A stretch of DNA of 9,029 bases from Competibacteraceae bacterium UBA2792 (GCA_002352125.1 DEHU01000049.1:1887-10915); one strand, 5' to 3'. Positions 1 through 6,195 are shown, counted from the stretch's first letter. Notes: generated by a model from the sequence alone, not told the origin. Translations and numbers: made by a program.

Positions 1-47
1 AACCCGGCAGCGGGCCTGCGCTAGTCGAACGTCCGGGTTTGCAAAGA
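1..47 (-). promoter_or_regulatory. 5' leader with nested hairpin, transcript running off the left edge
   Basis: The start of the predicted leftward transcript can fold. The outer arms AACCCGG (1-7) and CCGGGTT (33-39) are perfectly complementary over 7 bp, and inside them AGCG and CGCT (about 9-12 and 19-22) can form a second short stem. No U-run follows within the window, so nothing marks it as a terminator. It may be a structured 5' untranslated region, as found ahead of autoregulated ribosomal genes, but the downstream gene is not visible. Confidence 0.45.
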
Positions 48-53
48 GGCGGA

Positions 54-82
54 ACTATAGGCAGGCAAGCTACTTATGTCAA
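54..82 (-). promoter_or_regulatory. Strong sigma70 promoter reading leftward out of the window
   Basis: On the minus strand a perfect -35 TTGACA (77-82) is followed by exactly 17 bases and a -10 TATAGT (54-59), five of six consensus bases. Transcription would start near position 47 and run toward position 1. The stretch just after the -10 reads TCCGCC, a GC-rich discriminator of the type seen in stringently controlled ribosomal and tRNA promoters. The gene it drives lies outside the window. A ribosomal protein gene such as rpsT is a guess from promoter style only. Confidence 0.8.
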
Positions 83-263
83 GTTCGGCTGGCACGGCAA
101 AATCGGATGATCGCTCGCTTTCCGGCCCGCCAACCGTAAAATGCCGGATTTGCCGGTTTGTCGCGATTCTGCGCCCAACACCGCCCGCAAGCGCCAGCAT
201 TGGCCGCAGCCGACTGGCGCCAACCGAATCGACCGGCTTCGAGCGCCTTAGCCGAAACCCCGG

Positions 264-599
264 CTATCGATCCCACATTACGTTGCACTTCGCCGCCGCC
301 GAAGCCGCAAGCAGTTCGATCAGCGGTAAAGCGCGATGTGCCAATTGAACCGGCGGTTCCTGGTCGTCATCGTCTCGATCATCGTTTTCCTTCGTCTTTT
401 CCGGTTTCGGCATCGCCGCAGCTCTGGCCTTGTCGTCGGTGATTGCTTTCTTCAAGTTGGCCAGCGCTTCGGGAACATCCTCGGCCAGTAGAGCGCCCGG
501 CACGGTCCCGCTGTGGCCCATCAGCTTGAGCAATTGAATGGCTATGTCGCCAAACATCATGATATCGGCATATGCGTCGCTGTGAAATGTTACGATCAT
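264..599 (-). CDS. DUF1840 domain-containing protein
   Basis: The product is a 111-residue protein of the DUF1840 family, whose function is unknown. The N-terminus MIVTFHSDAYADIMMFGDIA, the QLLKLMGHSGTVPGALLAED stretch that follows, and the C-terminal pattern with HRALPLIELL and AAAKCNVMW match the family's conserved head and tail. Between them (roughly residues 62-80) lies a highly charged linker, KPEKTKENDDRDDDDQEPP, which is probably disordered. No signal peptide or membrane segment is seen, so it is likely cytosolic. The ATG at 597-599 was chosen because AGGAGA lies 5-6 bases upstream and because the family begins with this M-[IL]-V-T-F motif; the open frame extending to 746 has no family resemblance. 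It is divergent from the DUF2238 gene with only about 50 bases between the starts. Confidence 0.9.
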   Translation of the reverse strand: MIVTFHSDAYADIMMFGDIAIQLLKLMGHSGTVPGALLAEDVPEALANLKKAITDDKARAAAMPKPEKTKENDDRDDDDQEPPVQLAHRALPLIELLAASAAAKCNVMWDR

Positions 600-604
600 G
601 GCGA

Positions 605-610
605 TCTCCT
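605..610 (-). promoter_or_regulatory. Shine-Dalgarno of the DUF1840 gene
   Basis: AGGAGA on the minus strand, 5 bases before the ATG at 599. It decides the start in favour of the 111-residue form over the longer open frame. Confidence 0.8.
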
Positions 611-648
611 GAAGTGATTCCCTCGCAGAACCTGTGGGCAATTTTACC

Positions 649-1317
649 ATGATGCACATACGACGATCCCAAACGCTTGTTTTCGCCGTCTTCGTTCTGG
701 TGATCTTGCTAGTACTGTCGGGTCTTCGACCGTTCGACCGCACCACCTGGATGCTGGAAGTGTTTCCTGTGGTGATCGCCCTGCCGGTGCTCTGGGCGAC
801 CTATCACCGCTTTCCGCTGACCAATTTATTGTATTTTTTCATCTTTCTTCATGCCTTGGTGCTCATGCTCGGCGGCGCCTACAGCTACGCCCGCGTGCCG
901 CTCGGTTTTTATCTGGCCGATTGGCTGGATTTGAGCCGCAATCCTTACGACAAGATCGGCCATTTCTTTCAAGGTTTCGTACCGGCGCTGGTGGCGCGGG
1001 AAATCCTGGTTCGCGGCCGGTTCGTGCGGGGCCGGAAGATGTTGGCGTTCGTGGTTCTGTCGATCATCTTGGCGATTAGCGCATTGTACGAACTGATCGA
1101 ATGGGCCGCCGCGCTGATTCTCGGTCAGGGGGCCGACGAGTTTCTGGGCACCCAGGGCGATCCTTGGGACACGCAATCCGATATGTTTCTGGCGTTGATC
1201 GGTGGCAGCACTGCATTGCTGTTTTTTTCCCGCCTCCACGACCGCCAGATCGAGCGCCTGACCGGCGACGAACGGATCGATGAGGCGCAATCCGCGCCGC
1301 TGCTCGAAGAGCGATGA
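649..1317 (+). CDS. YjdF-like DUF2238 inner-membrane protein
   Basis: This is a 222-residue integral membrane protein of the DUF2238 family (E. coli YjdF is a member of similar length); its biochemical function is unknown. Hydrophobic spans are visible at about residues 8-25, 37-50, 57-78, 131-156 and 178-194. The family hallmarks are present: YDKIGHFFQGF (100-110), YELIEWAAA (147-155), and FLGTQGDPWDTQSDMF (165-180) leading into the last membrane span. These acidic and histidine residues near the membrane are the conserved core. The C-terminal 28 residues are hydrophilic. No good Shine-Dalgarno is present. I chose the ATG at 649; a second ATG follows at 652, and a GTG at 634 would add five residues. 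Its TGA overlaps the ATG of the following methyltransferase remnant (ATGA). Confidence 0.87.
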   Translation: MMHIRRSQTLVFAVFVLVILLVLSGLRPFDRTTWMLEVFPVVIALPVLWATYHRFPLTNLLYFFIFLHALVLMLGGAYSYARVPLGFYLADWLDLSRNPYDKIGHFFQGFVPALVAREILVRGRFVRGRKMLAFVVLSIILAISALYELIEWAAALILGQGADEFLGTQGDPWDTQSDMFLALIGGSTALLFFSRLHDRQIERLTGDERIDEAQSAPLLEER

Positions 1318-1640
1318 AATCCCCCGCCGAAACCTATTTCGCCGCTCTGGCCGACGTGCGCGCCACGGGTGGCGGCGTCAAGGGAACCTCGTAGTCGCCA
1401 TTCTGCACGCCCCGCTTATCGCGCCACAACGCCGGGGCATTGAAACAGGACTGGCCGCGTATTCCGCCGCCCGCCACGCGAGAACGGCTACTGGCTTCCG
1501 CCGAACTGGGCCGGCAAATCGCCGCCCTGCTGGATACCGAAACTTCGCTGCCCGGCATCACCCAAGGCAAGCCGCGCCCGGTTTACCTGGATGGCCCGCC
1601 GAATCGCGGCGCTAGTTTTGTTGCGGCCGGCACTGGATGA
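1314..1640 (+). pseudogene. Remnant of a type IIG (Eco57I-like) restriction-methyltransferase gene
   Basis: The ATG at 1314 overlaps the stop of the DUF2238 gene and opens a frame reading MKSPAETYFAALADVRATGG and onward through VKGTS to a TAG at 1392. This resembles the extreme N-terminus of large (around 1000-residue) type II N-6 DNA methylase/restriction fusions, where ...VKETSYY follows. After the junction, C-terminal family sequence appears in shifting frames: VVAILHAP (1391-1414), then AYRA (from 1414), then NAGALKQDWPRIP (from 1428) continuing through LLASAELGRQIAALLD and PGITQGKPRP to about 1580. One missing G near 1415 and another near 1426 would restore a single frame. The whole catalytic middle (methylase SAM-binding and NPPY motifs, nuclease) is absent, and the family tail is lost after 1580. 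Family assignment is from memory of conserved C-terminal wording. The gene is certainly non-functional as an enzyme. Confidence 0.72.
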
Positions 1641-1719
1641 GAATTACCGGGCGTGTATTGACGATTGCGCTCCACAGCGACCTAATTGAATTTGATTGGC
1701 CGAATCTTAGCGGTCAGCT

Positions 1720-2745
1720 TCATACCTTGCTTGTAGGATCGCTAGAATCTTCTTTGGCCTGCGACTCTTCCAAGAAGGAAGAAACCACTTCATCCGGTTT
1801 TCTCGAATAAAAACGCGCTTTCCCATCTTTATGCTCAAAAAAGAAGACTGAAGATAGAGCTAAAAACGGACTGGGAGCGGTAGGATCTGCTTTGAGTACG
1901 AGATTTTGCTCAAATCTCTTCCACGGTCCTTCTTCAATCAAATCATCCCGCGCCGAAGTGGCAAGTAAGCCGGCAAATTCATCTTGTTCGAGAACGAGGT
2001 TACCAATTGGACGCGATACGCTATGATCATCTGGAAGAAATAACGCTTTATCAAAGCTCGGACATTTTAGCGCGCTTAGTTCAGATTGTATTTCTTGAGA
2101 AAAGCTTTTAATAAACTTTAATACATCTTCATCAAAAAAATTTAAATTAACAACCACGATATCTTCAGGTATTACAGCTCTAAGTACTATTCGATCCAAA
2201 AATGCAAAGGCAGGATTATTCTTACCCACCAAGCGCGAGCGAGTATATTGACCTGGCTGAATGATTGGGGCTGTTTCTATTCTTTTTTTTCCATAATGCC
2301 TTAATTCCGCAACCATACCTGGCGCCGCACCGAACTTGGGGAAAACTATGCTTTGATAAGTCGCATGCTCTCCAGGAGTGTCATCGTTATTTAATCCATT
2401 GAATCGGTTATTGTCGCCCGTATGTCCTTTAGGATTGCACGACATCAATTTATTCAGCGAAAAAGGCAGAGAGAACTTCATCTGATGGCAAAGCTGGAAA
2501 GCCAGATCACGCGGTATGGTTCGGTCAACATAAGTGCCTTTTTTAACCACTTTCGTAGGAACCATTCCTATTTTAATCTTTTCCCTGAATTTGTTTTGAA
2601 TAGCATGTCCAGCAACTGGATTCGGCATTCTCTCAGTTGGAATGAGCCGTTGCATATTTGCTGGACTAGATATTCTCCTGGTGTGATTTGATTGTCCCCT
2701 ATTTACTGAACGCGATATTCCCCTGGCGGAATTAAATGGTTCCAT
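1720..2745 (-). CDS. Unrecognised 341-residue protein in an AT-rich island
   Basis: I do not recognise this protein. The first 35 residues are rich in Ser, Arg and Asn and are probably disordered. Residues 40-130 are basic and polar with HQMKF, CNPKGH and GDNNRFNGLNNDD segments. Residues 178-215 look folded, with strand-like stretches (AFLDRIVLRAVIPEDIVVVN). The middle and C-terminal parts (about 200-280) are acidic and helical, and the tail (residues 320-341) is rich in Ser, Glu and Asp. No signal peptide, membrane span, Walker motif or nuclease motif is visible. The ATG at 2745 was chosen because GAGGAG precedes it by 6 bases; the frame stays open to 2895. Base composition is clearly more AT-rich than every neighbour, and codon use differs, which suggests transfer. 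It lies 160 bases downstream of recD on the same strand. The coding call is firm because of the RBS and length; the function is unknown. Confidence 0.75.
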   Translation of the reverse strand: MEPFNSARGISRSVNRGQSNHTRRISSPANMQRLIPTERMPNPVAGHAIQNKFREKIKIGMVPTKVVKKGTYVDRTIPRDLAFQLCHQMKFSLPFSLNKLMSCNPKGHTGDNNRFNGLNNDDTPGEHATYQSIVFPKFGAAPGMVAELRHYGKKRIETAPIIQPGQYTRSRLVGKNNPAFAFLDRIVLRAVIPEDIVVVNLNFFDEDVLKFIKSFSQEIQSELSALKCPSFDKALFLPDDHSVSRPIGNLVLEQDEFAGLLATSARDDLIEEGPWKRFEQNLVLKADPTAPSPFLALSSVFFFEHKDGKARFYSRKPDEVVSSFLEESQAKEDSSDPTSKV

Positions 2746-2751
2746 ATTTAT

Positions 2752-2757
2752 CTCCTC
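2752..2757 (-). promoter_or_regulatory. Shine-Dalgarno of the 341-residue gene
   Basis: GAGGAG on the minus strand, 6 bases ahead of the ATG at 2745. It is the best ribosome binding site in the window and settles the start against the upstream extension to 2895. Confidence 0.85.
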
Positions 2758-2773
2758 AAAAAATGGCTCGAAT

Positions 2774-2819
2774 GTTCCGGCGCTCTTAAAAGCCGGATTG
2801 AAATCGGAACAACCCGATT
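2774..2819 (-). promoter_or_regulatory. Leader with two mutually exclusive hairpins
   Basis: In the leader of the 341-residue gene, AATCGG (2802-2807) pairs with CCGATT (2814-2819) across a 6-base loop. Alternatively CGGAAC (2805-2810) pairs with GTTCCG (2774-2779), enclosing CCGGC/GCCGG (2777-2781 with 2792-2796). The two folds compete for 2805-2807. No U-run follows, so this is not an obvious terminator. It could be chance. Confidence 0.25.
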
Positions 2820-2905
2820 CACACCCTGAATTACGGAACCAGATAAAGTTTGGATGCAAGACTCGAAAATTTTTTGTTGCCGCCATCCCAATCAATCAAG
2901 GCCAT

Positions 2906-4909
2906 CTAAAATTGAGGTTGTGGATTCCCTCTCGCTCTCGGCTCCACCCACAGCCGATCTCGCAAGCCCGACGAGCGCCGCAACCGCCGCTCCACCGCCG
3001 CCGCGAACACCTCTGGCACGCCATAAAAACTCGCGTGCTGCTTGGCCCGCGTCAGCGCCGTGTACACCAGCTCGCGGCTCAATACCGGCGACGGCTCGTT
3101 CGGCGTCACCACCAAAATCCGCTCGAACTCCGAGCCCTGGCTCTTGTGCACCGTCATCGCGTAAACGGTCTCGTGCTCCGGCAAGCGCGCTGGCGCAAAA
3201 CTCCGCAACGTCCCGTCGCTGCCCAGGAAAAACACCTTGACCCGCTCCGGTTCGTCCGGGTCGGCTAACGTGATCCCGATATCGCCGTTGAACAACCGCA
3301 GGTTGTAATCGTTGCGCACGATCATCACCGGCCGGCCGACATACCAAGCCTGCCGTTCATCGATCAGCCCCCGGCCGTGCAACGCCGTTTCGCACAACCG
3401 ATTCAACGCCTCCACGCCAAACGGCCCGCCGCGCAGCGCCGCCAACACCCGAAAACGGCCGAATTCCCCGAACACCGCCGCTGGTTCGGCCCGTTCCCGC
3501 GCCGCTCGCAGATAGGACGCGAACCCGGCCGTCACCGGCTCCGCCAACCGCCCCGCCAAATCGGCAGGATCGGCCAGCCGTTGCCAATCGATATCCCGGA
3601 ATTCGGCGTCCGCCAACAACGCCATCGCCGCCGCCGATCTGCCCTTGTTCACCGCCCGCGCCAACGCGCCGATACCGCTGGTCGCACCGAACCGGAAGCT
3701 GTGCCGCAACAACACGATGGCATCGACCAGCGGCGAAATCGCTTCCCGGCCGCCCGGCAACGCTTCGCCGGTCAATCGCGCCAGCCGCGCCTGGAACGCC
3801 GGCGAAAACCGGCCAGCCCCGGCGCACATTTCGCCCAACACCGATCCCGCCTCCACCGAAGCCAACTGATCCTTGTCGCCCAGCAGAATCAACCGCGCTT
3901 CCGGCGGCAACGCATCGACGGTCTTGGCCATCAGCGCCAAGCCGACCATCGATACCTCGTCCACCACCAGCACATCCAGCGGCAGCGGATTGTCGCGGTC
4001 GTGGCGGAAATACACCGAATCCGGCCGGCCGCCGAGCAGGCGGTGCAAGGTGGACGCTTCCTCGGGGATTTGCACCGCTTGCTGCGGCTCCAACCCCAAT
4101 CCTGGCTTAGCGGCCCGAATCGACTCCTGCAAGCGCGCCGCCGCCTTGCCGGTCGGCGCGGCCAGCGCGACGCGCAGCGGTCGCCCGCCCGCTTGTCCGC
4201 TCAGCAGCGCCAGAATGCGCAGCACGGTGCTGGTCTTGCCGGTGCCCGGACCGCCGGAGATCACGCAAATCCGCTTCAGCGCCGCCACCGCTGCCGCCAC
4301 CTTCTGCCAGTCCGGCCCGATCAATTGCGGAGGATGGGGAAACAGCCGGTCGAGATCGGCGCGCAACTGCGCTTCGTCCACTTCGTCCGGGTCCGCGCTC
4401 GCTCGCTGAAGCAGATCGTCGGCCAACTGTCGCTCGTATCCCCAATAGCGGTACAGATACAAGCGGCCCCGCCGGTCGAGAATCAAGGGATGACGTTCGC
4501 CTGGCCGGCCCACCACGGGACTGGAACGCAAAATTTCCAGCCAATCGCCGATGGGTGGCGGCGCGAAAGGGGTGGACTCGGTCGCGCCCGCGTTCCAGCG
4601 CCACGCCCATTGGCGCAGGTTCACGCAAATGTCGCCCTGGCCGGTGGCGTGGCTGGCCAACGCCGCCGCCAGTTCCAGCGATTCCCTCGCCCCCAATGTC
4701 TCTGCCACCGGGCGAGGAAAGCTCTCGGAAAGTTCGCCGCCGGCCAGCCGGTTCACGAACCGGGCGAAATGCAGGTCCAGGTCGGTCAACAGGCCGAGAT
4801 CGTACAAAATCGGCAGCGGGTCGTTCGAATCGAAATGTTCCGTCGAGATCACGATTGCTTCCAAACGCTTGCGGTCGTCGAAAGATAGCTTGCCGCAACC
4901 AATGGGCAA
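2906..4909 (-). CDS. recD: Exodeoxyribonuclease V subunit alpha (RecD helicase)
   Basis: RecD is the 5'-3' superfamily 1 helicase of RecBCD, which unwinds double-strand ends for Chi-regulated resection and destroys unprotected linear DNA. The 667-residue product is slightly longer than E. coli RecD (608). All helicase motifs are intact: Walker A GGPGTGKT (219-226, Lys225), motif Ia LAAPTGKAAARL (249-260), Walker B VVDEVS (315-320), motif III GDKDQLASV (344-352), motif IV LRHSFRFG (401-408), motif V TVHKSQGSEF (586-595) and motif VI VYTALTRAK (615-623). The N-terminal RecB-binding region (LGLLTDLDLHFARF, 38-51) is present. The start is uncertain: the TTG at 4909 has no Shine-Dalgarno, and its frame closes at a TGA at 4928-4930; a GTG at 4852 has GGAAG five bases upstream and would remove 19 residues. 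Unusually, recB does not abut it: an opposing gene lies between them. Confidence 0.97.
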   Translation of the reverse strand: MPIGCGKLSFDDRKRLEAIVISTEHFDSNDPLPILYDLGLLTDLDLHFARFVNRLAGGELSESFPRPVAETLGARESLELAAALASHATGQGDICVNLRQWAWRWNAGATESTPFAPPPIGDWLEILRSSPVVGRPGERHPLILDRRGRLYLYRYWGYERQLADDLLQRASADPDEVDEAQLRADLDRLFPHPPQLIGPDWQKVAAAVAALKRICVISGGPGTGKTSTVLRILALLSGQAGGRPLRVALAAPTGKAAARLQESIRAAKPGLGLEPQQAVQIPEEASTLHRLLGGRPDSVYFRHDRDNPLPLDVLVVDEVSMVGLALMAKTVDALPPEARLILLGDKDQLASVEAGSVLGEMCAGAGRFSPAFQARLARLTGEALPGGREAISPLVDAIVLLRHSFRFGATSGIGALARAVNKGRSAAAMALLADAEFRDIDWQRLADPADLAGRLAEPVTAGFASYLRAARERAEPAAVFGEFGRFRVLAALRGGPFGVEALNRLCETALHGRGLIDERQAWYVGRPVMIVRNDYNLRLFNGDIGITLADPDEPERVKVFFLGSDGTLRSFAPARLPEHETVYAMTVHKSQGSEFERILVVTPNEPSPVLSRELVYTALTRAKQHASFYGVPEVFAAAVERRLRRSSGLRDRLWVEPRARGNPQPQF

Positions 4910-4916
4910 ACTGAAC

Positions 4917-4932
4917 AGGTCAAAAGGTCAAA
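4917..4932. repeat. Tandem 8-bp direct repeat just upstream of recD
   Basis: AGGTCAAA occurs twice back to back (4917-4924 and 4925-4932), 8 to 23 bases ahead of the first possible recD start. On the recD strand it reads TTTGACCT twice and takes the place where a ribosome binding site would be expected. It could be a small duplication left by a rearrangement. Confidence 0.6.
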
Positions 4933-5008
4933 ATGGTTTGCCGCTGGCCGCTTTTGTTTGGCTTTCGGCACTGTCATACAACGAAAACCAATGAACTGGC
5001 TATGGCAT

Positions 5009-5026
5009 GGATAATGCTACTTATCC
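5009..5026. promoter_or_regulatory. Dyad GGATAA-N6-TTATCC in the divergent intergenic region
   Basis: A perfect inverted repeat with 6-bp arms (5009-5014 and 5021-5026) lies in the 226-base region between the divergent recD and peptidase-like genes. It has the size and position of a possible operator controlling one or both genes. The plus-strand GATAAT inside it also resembles a -10 box, but no matching -35 was found. Confidence 0.35.
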
Positions 5027-5135
5027 GTAACAATGTCGCCCACAAGAACGCAGGGCGCGCTATTCGGCCGGCTCGACCGAAAACGATCCATTCGATCAGA
5101 CCATCGAAAAACTTGCGACCACCTCGGGGGAAACC

Positions 5136-6146
5136 ATGCTGACAGACCTCATCAACCAAAACAAAATTTCCGAATTGCGCGCGGCGGTAGCCAAAATGCC
5201 CATTCAAGAGGTTCTGCCGGAAGTGCGGCGAGCCGCGCTGCAATTACCCAGCGGCACCCTTTCGAAGCTGCACCAGGACGCACGCCTGTCGGGGCGGGAC
5301 CGGCTGGCCGGCATCCTGACCGTGGCGGTCATGCTGGACATGCCGCAATATCCTGCCTTCGGCGTCGCGCAACTGACCGAAGGCGACGCGATGAGCGACT
5401 ACGATCAGGCGCGCGCCTTTATCGTCAAGCAGTTGCCCGAACAGGATGCTTACGGCCCGCCCGTCCAGGGCTTCTTTTATCCCGAGGTCATGAACCTGGC
5501 TCCGGCCGAGCGAATCCTTGCCTTGGCCCGCTCGCACATTCGATGTTCCCCAACCGGAGACCGGCAGGTCAACCTGTTCAGCCTGAATGCCCGCATCGAC
5601 TACAAAACCGCGCTGAAGACCACGCAACCGGGAGGCACCACCTGCGCTCTGTTTCTCCGCGCGATCCTGGTTGCCGCCGGCGACAAACGGATGACCGACG
5701 AAAAACTGGGCAAAAAACCGACCAATCCGCCCCACATGATCCGCAGCATGGGCTTGAATTACGATAACTACAAAGTTTCCGGCAAGGGCTGGGTATCGAC
5801 CACCAAAAAAGATCTAGCCAGCAAACCCGTGTCCGTGTCCCCCCAACCCGGAGACCTGTTTTTCATCAGCCTTACCCCTTTCGGCAAAGTGACCGATTCC
5901 GGCCATGTCGGCATCATCGAAGAGGCGCCGCTGGTCACCGCCGAAGAAATGAGATGGACCACGATCGACGGTGGCCAAAAAGACGGTCACAGCCACGGGT
6001 GGTGGACGATCCGGAACAAGCGGACTTTCAAAAAGAATTCCAATGCCGAATACCCGTGGCGCCTCGATAACTGGGAATTCACCATCAACGGCAAGCAACG
6101 CGATCTGATCGGGTGGGTGTCGATTCGGGAAGCATTCGTCCTCTAA
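5136..6146 (+). CDS. Putative NlpC/P60- or CHAP-like cysteine peptidase/amidase
   Basis: This 336-residue protein has the layout of a papain-fold amidase in its C-terminal half. A likely catalytic Cys170 sits in GGTTCALFLRAIL (167-179) at a helix start. PQPGDLFFIS (237-246) resembles the PGDL strand of NlpC/P60 and CHAP proteins. DSGHVGII (254-261) supplies the expected His257, and TIDGGQ (276-281) is a candidate third-residue strand. Such enzymes usually cut peptidoglycan peptides. The first ~130 residues are mostly helical and match nothing I know. There is no signal peptide, lipobox or membrane span, so it would need another export route or act inside the cell. The ATG at 5136 follows a GGGGG run at 5126-5130, an acceptable but imperfect RBS. 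It sits alone, opposite to and between recD and recB. The coding call is strong; the peptidase assignment is inference from motifs. Confidence 0.82.
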   Translation: MLTDLINQNKISELRAAVAKMPIQEVLPEVRRAALQLPSGTLSKLHQDARLSGRDRLAGILTVAVMLDMPQYPAFGVAQLTEGDAMSDYDQARAFIVKQLPEQDAYGPPVQGFFYPEVMNLAPAERILALARSHIRCSPTGDRQVNLFSLNARIDYKTALKTTQPGGTTCALFLRAILVAAGDKRMTDEKLGKKPTNPPHMIRSMGLNYDNYKVSGKGWVSTTKKDLASKPVSVSPQPGDLFFISLTPFGKVTDSGHVGIIEEAPLVTAEEMRWTTIDGGQKDGHSHGWWTIRNKRTFKKNSNAEYPWRLDNWEFTINGKQRDLIGWVSIREAFVL

Positions 6147-6173
6147 AAGCGAACGGCAACGCAGCCCGGCGAA

Positions 6174-6189
6174 CCGGTAGCGAGACCGG
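6174..6189. terminator. Weak hairpin between convergent gene ends
   Basis: CCGGT (6174-6178) and ACCGG (6185-6189) form a 5-bp perfect stem with a 6-base loop in the 49-base gap between the stops of the peptidase-like gene and recB. Its position suits a bidirectional terminator, but there is no T-run on either strand, so the call is tentative. Confidence 0.3.
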
Positions 6190-6195
6190 CCGGAT

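Noticed and set aside
83..263. Possible gene or terminator between the leftward promoter and the DUF1840 stop
   Set aside because: Both strands give only Arg/Ala/Pro-rich readings; no hairpin with a T-run was found.
600..746. Upstream extension of the DUF1840 gene
   Set aside because: The extra 49 residues do not resemble the family, overlap the divergent DUF2238 gene, and the strong RBS points to the ATG at 599.
1334..1570. 78-codon minus-strand frame containing FNAPALWRDKRGVQNGDY
   Set aside because: It looked protein-like at first, but the plus strand explains the region better as type IIG restriction-methylase remnants.
1591..1689. 32-codon plus-strand frame starting MARRIAALVLLRPALDENY
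   Set aside because: It has coding-like wording and may be a scrap of another gene, but it is too short, lacks an RBS and matches nothing I can name.
2746..2895. N-terminal extension of the 341-residue protein
   Set aside because: GAGGAG placed 6 bases before 2745 decides the start; the extension begins with a TTG lacking an RBS.
3377..4888. 503-codon open frame on the plus strand
   Set aside because: It is antisense to an intact recD with all helicase motifs; the translation is Arg/Gln/Pro-rich and arises from GC bias at codon positions.
4933..5142. 69-codon plus-strand frame between recD and the peptidase-like gene
   Set aside because: No RBS; it overlaps the start of the real gene, and the composition is unlike a protein.
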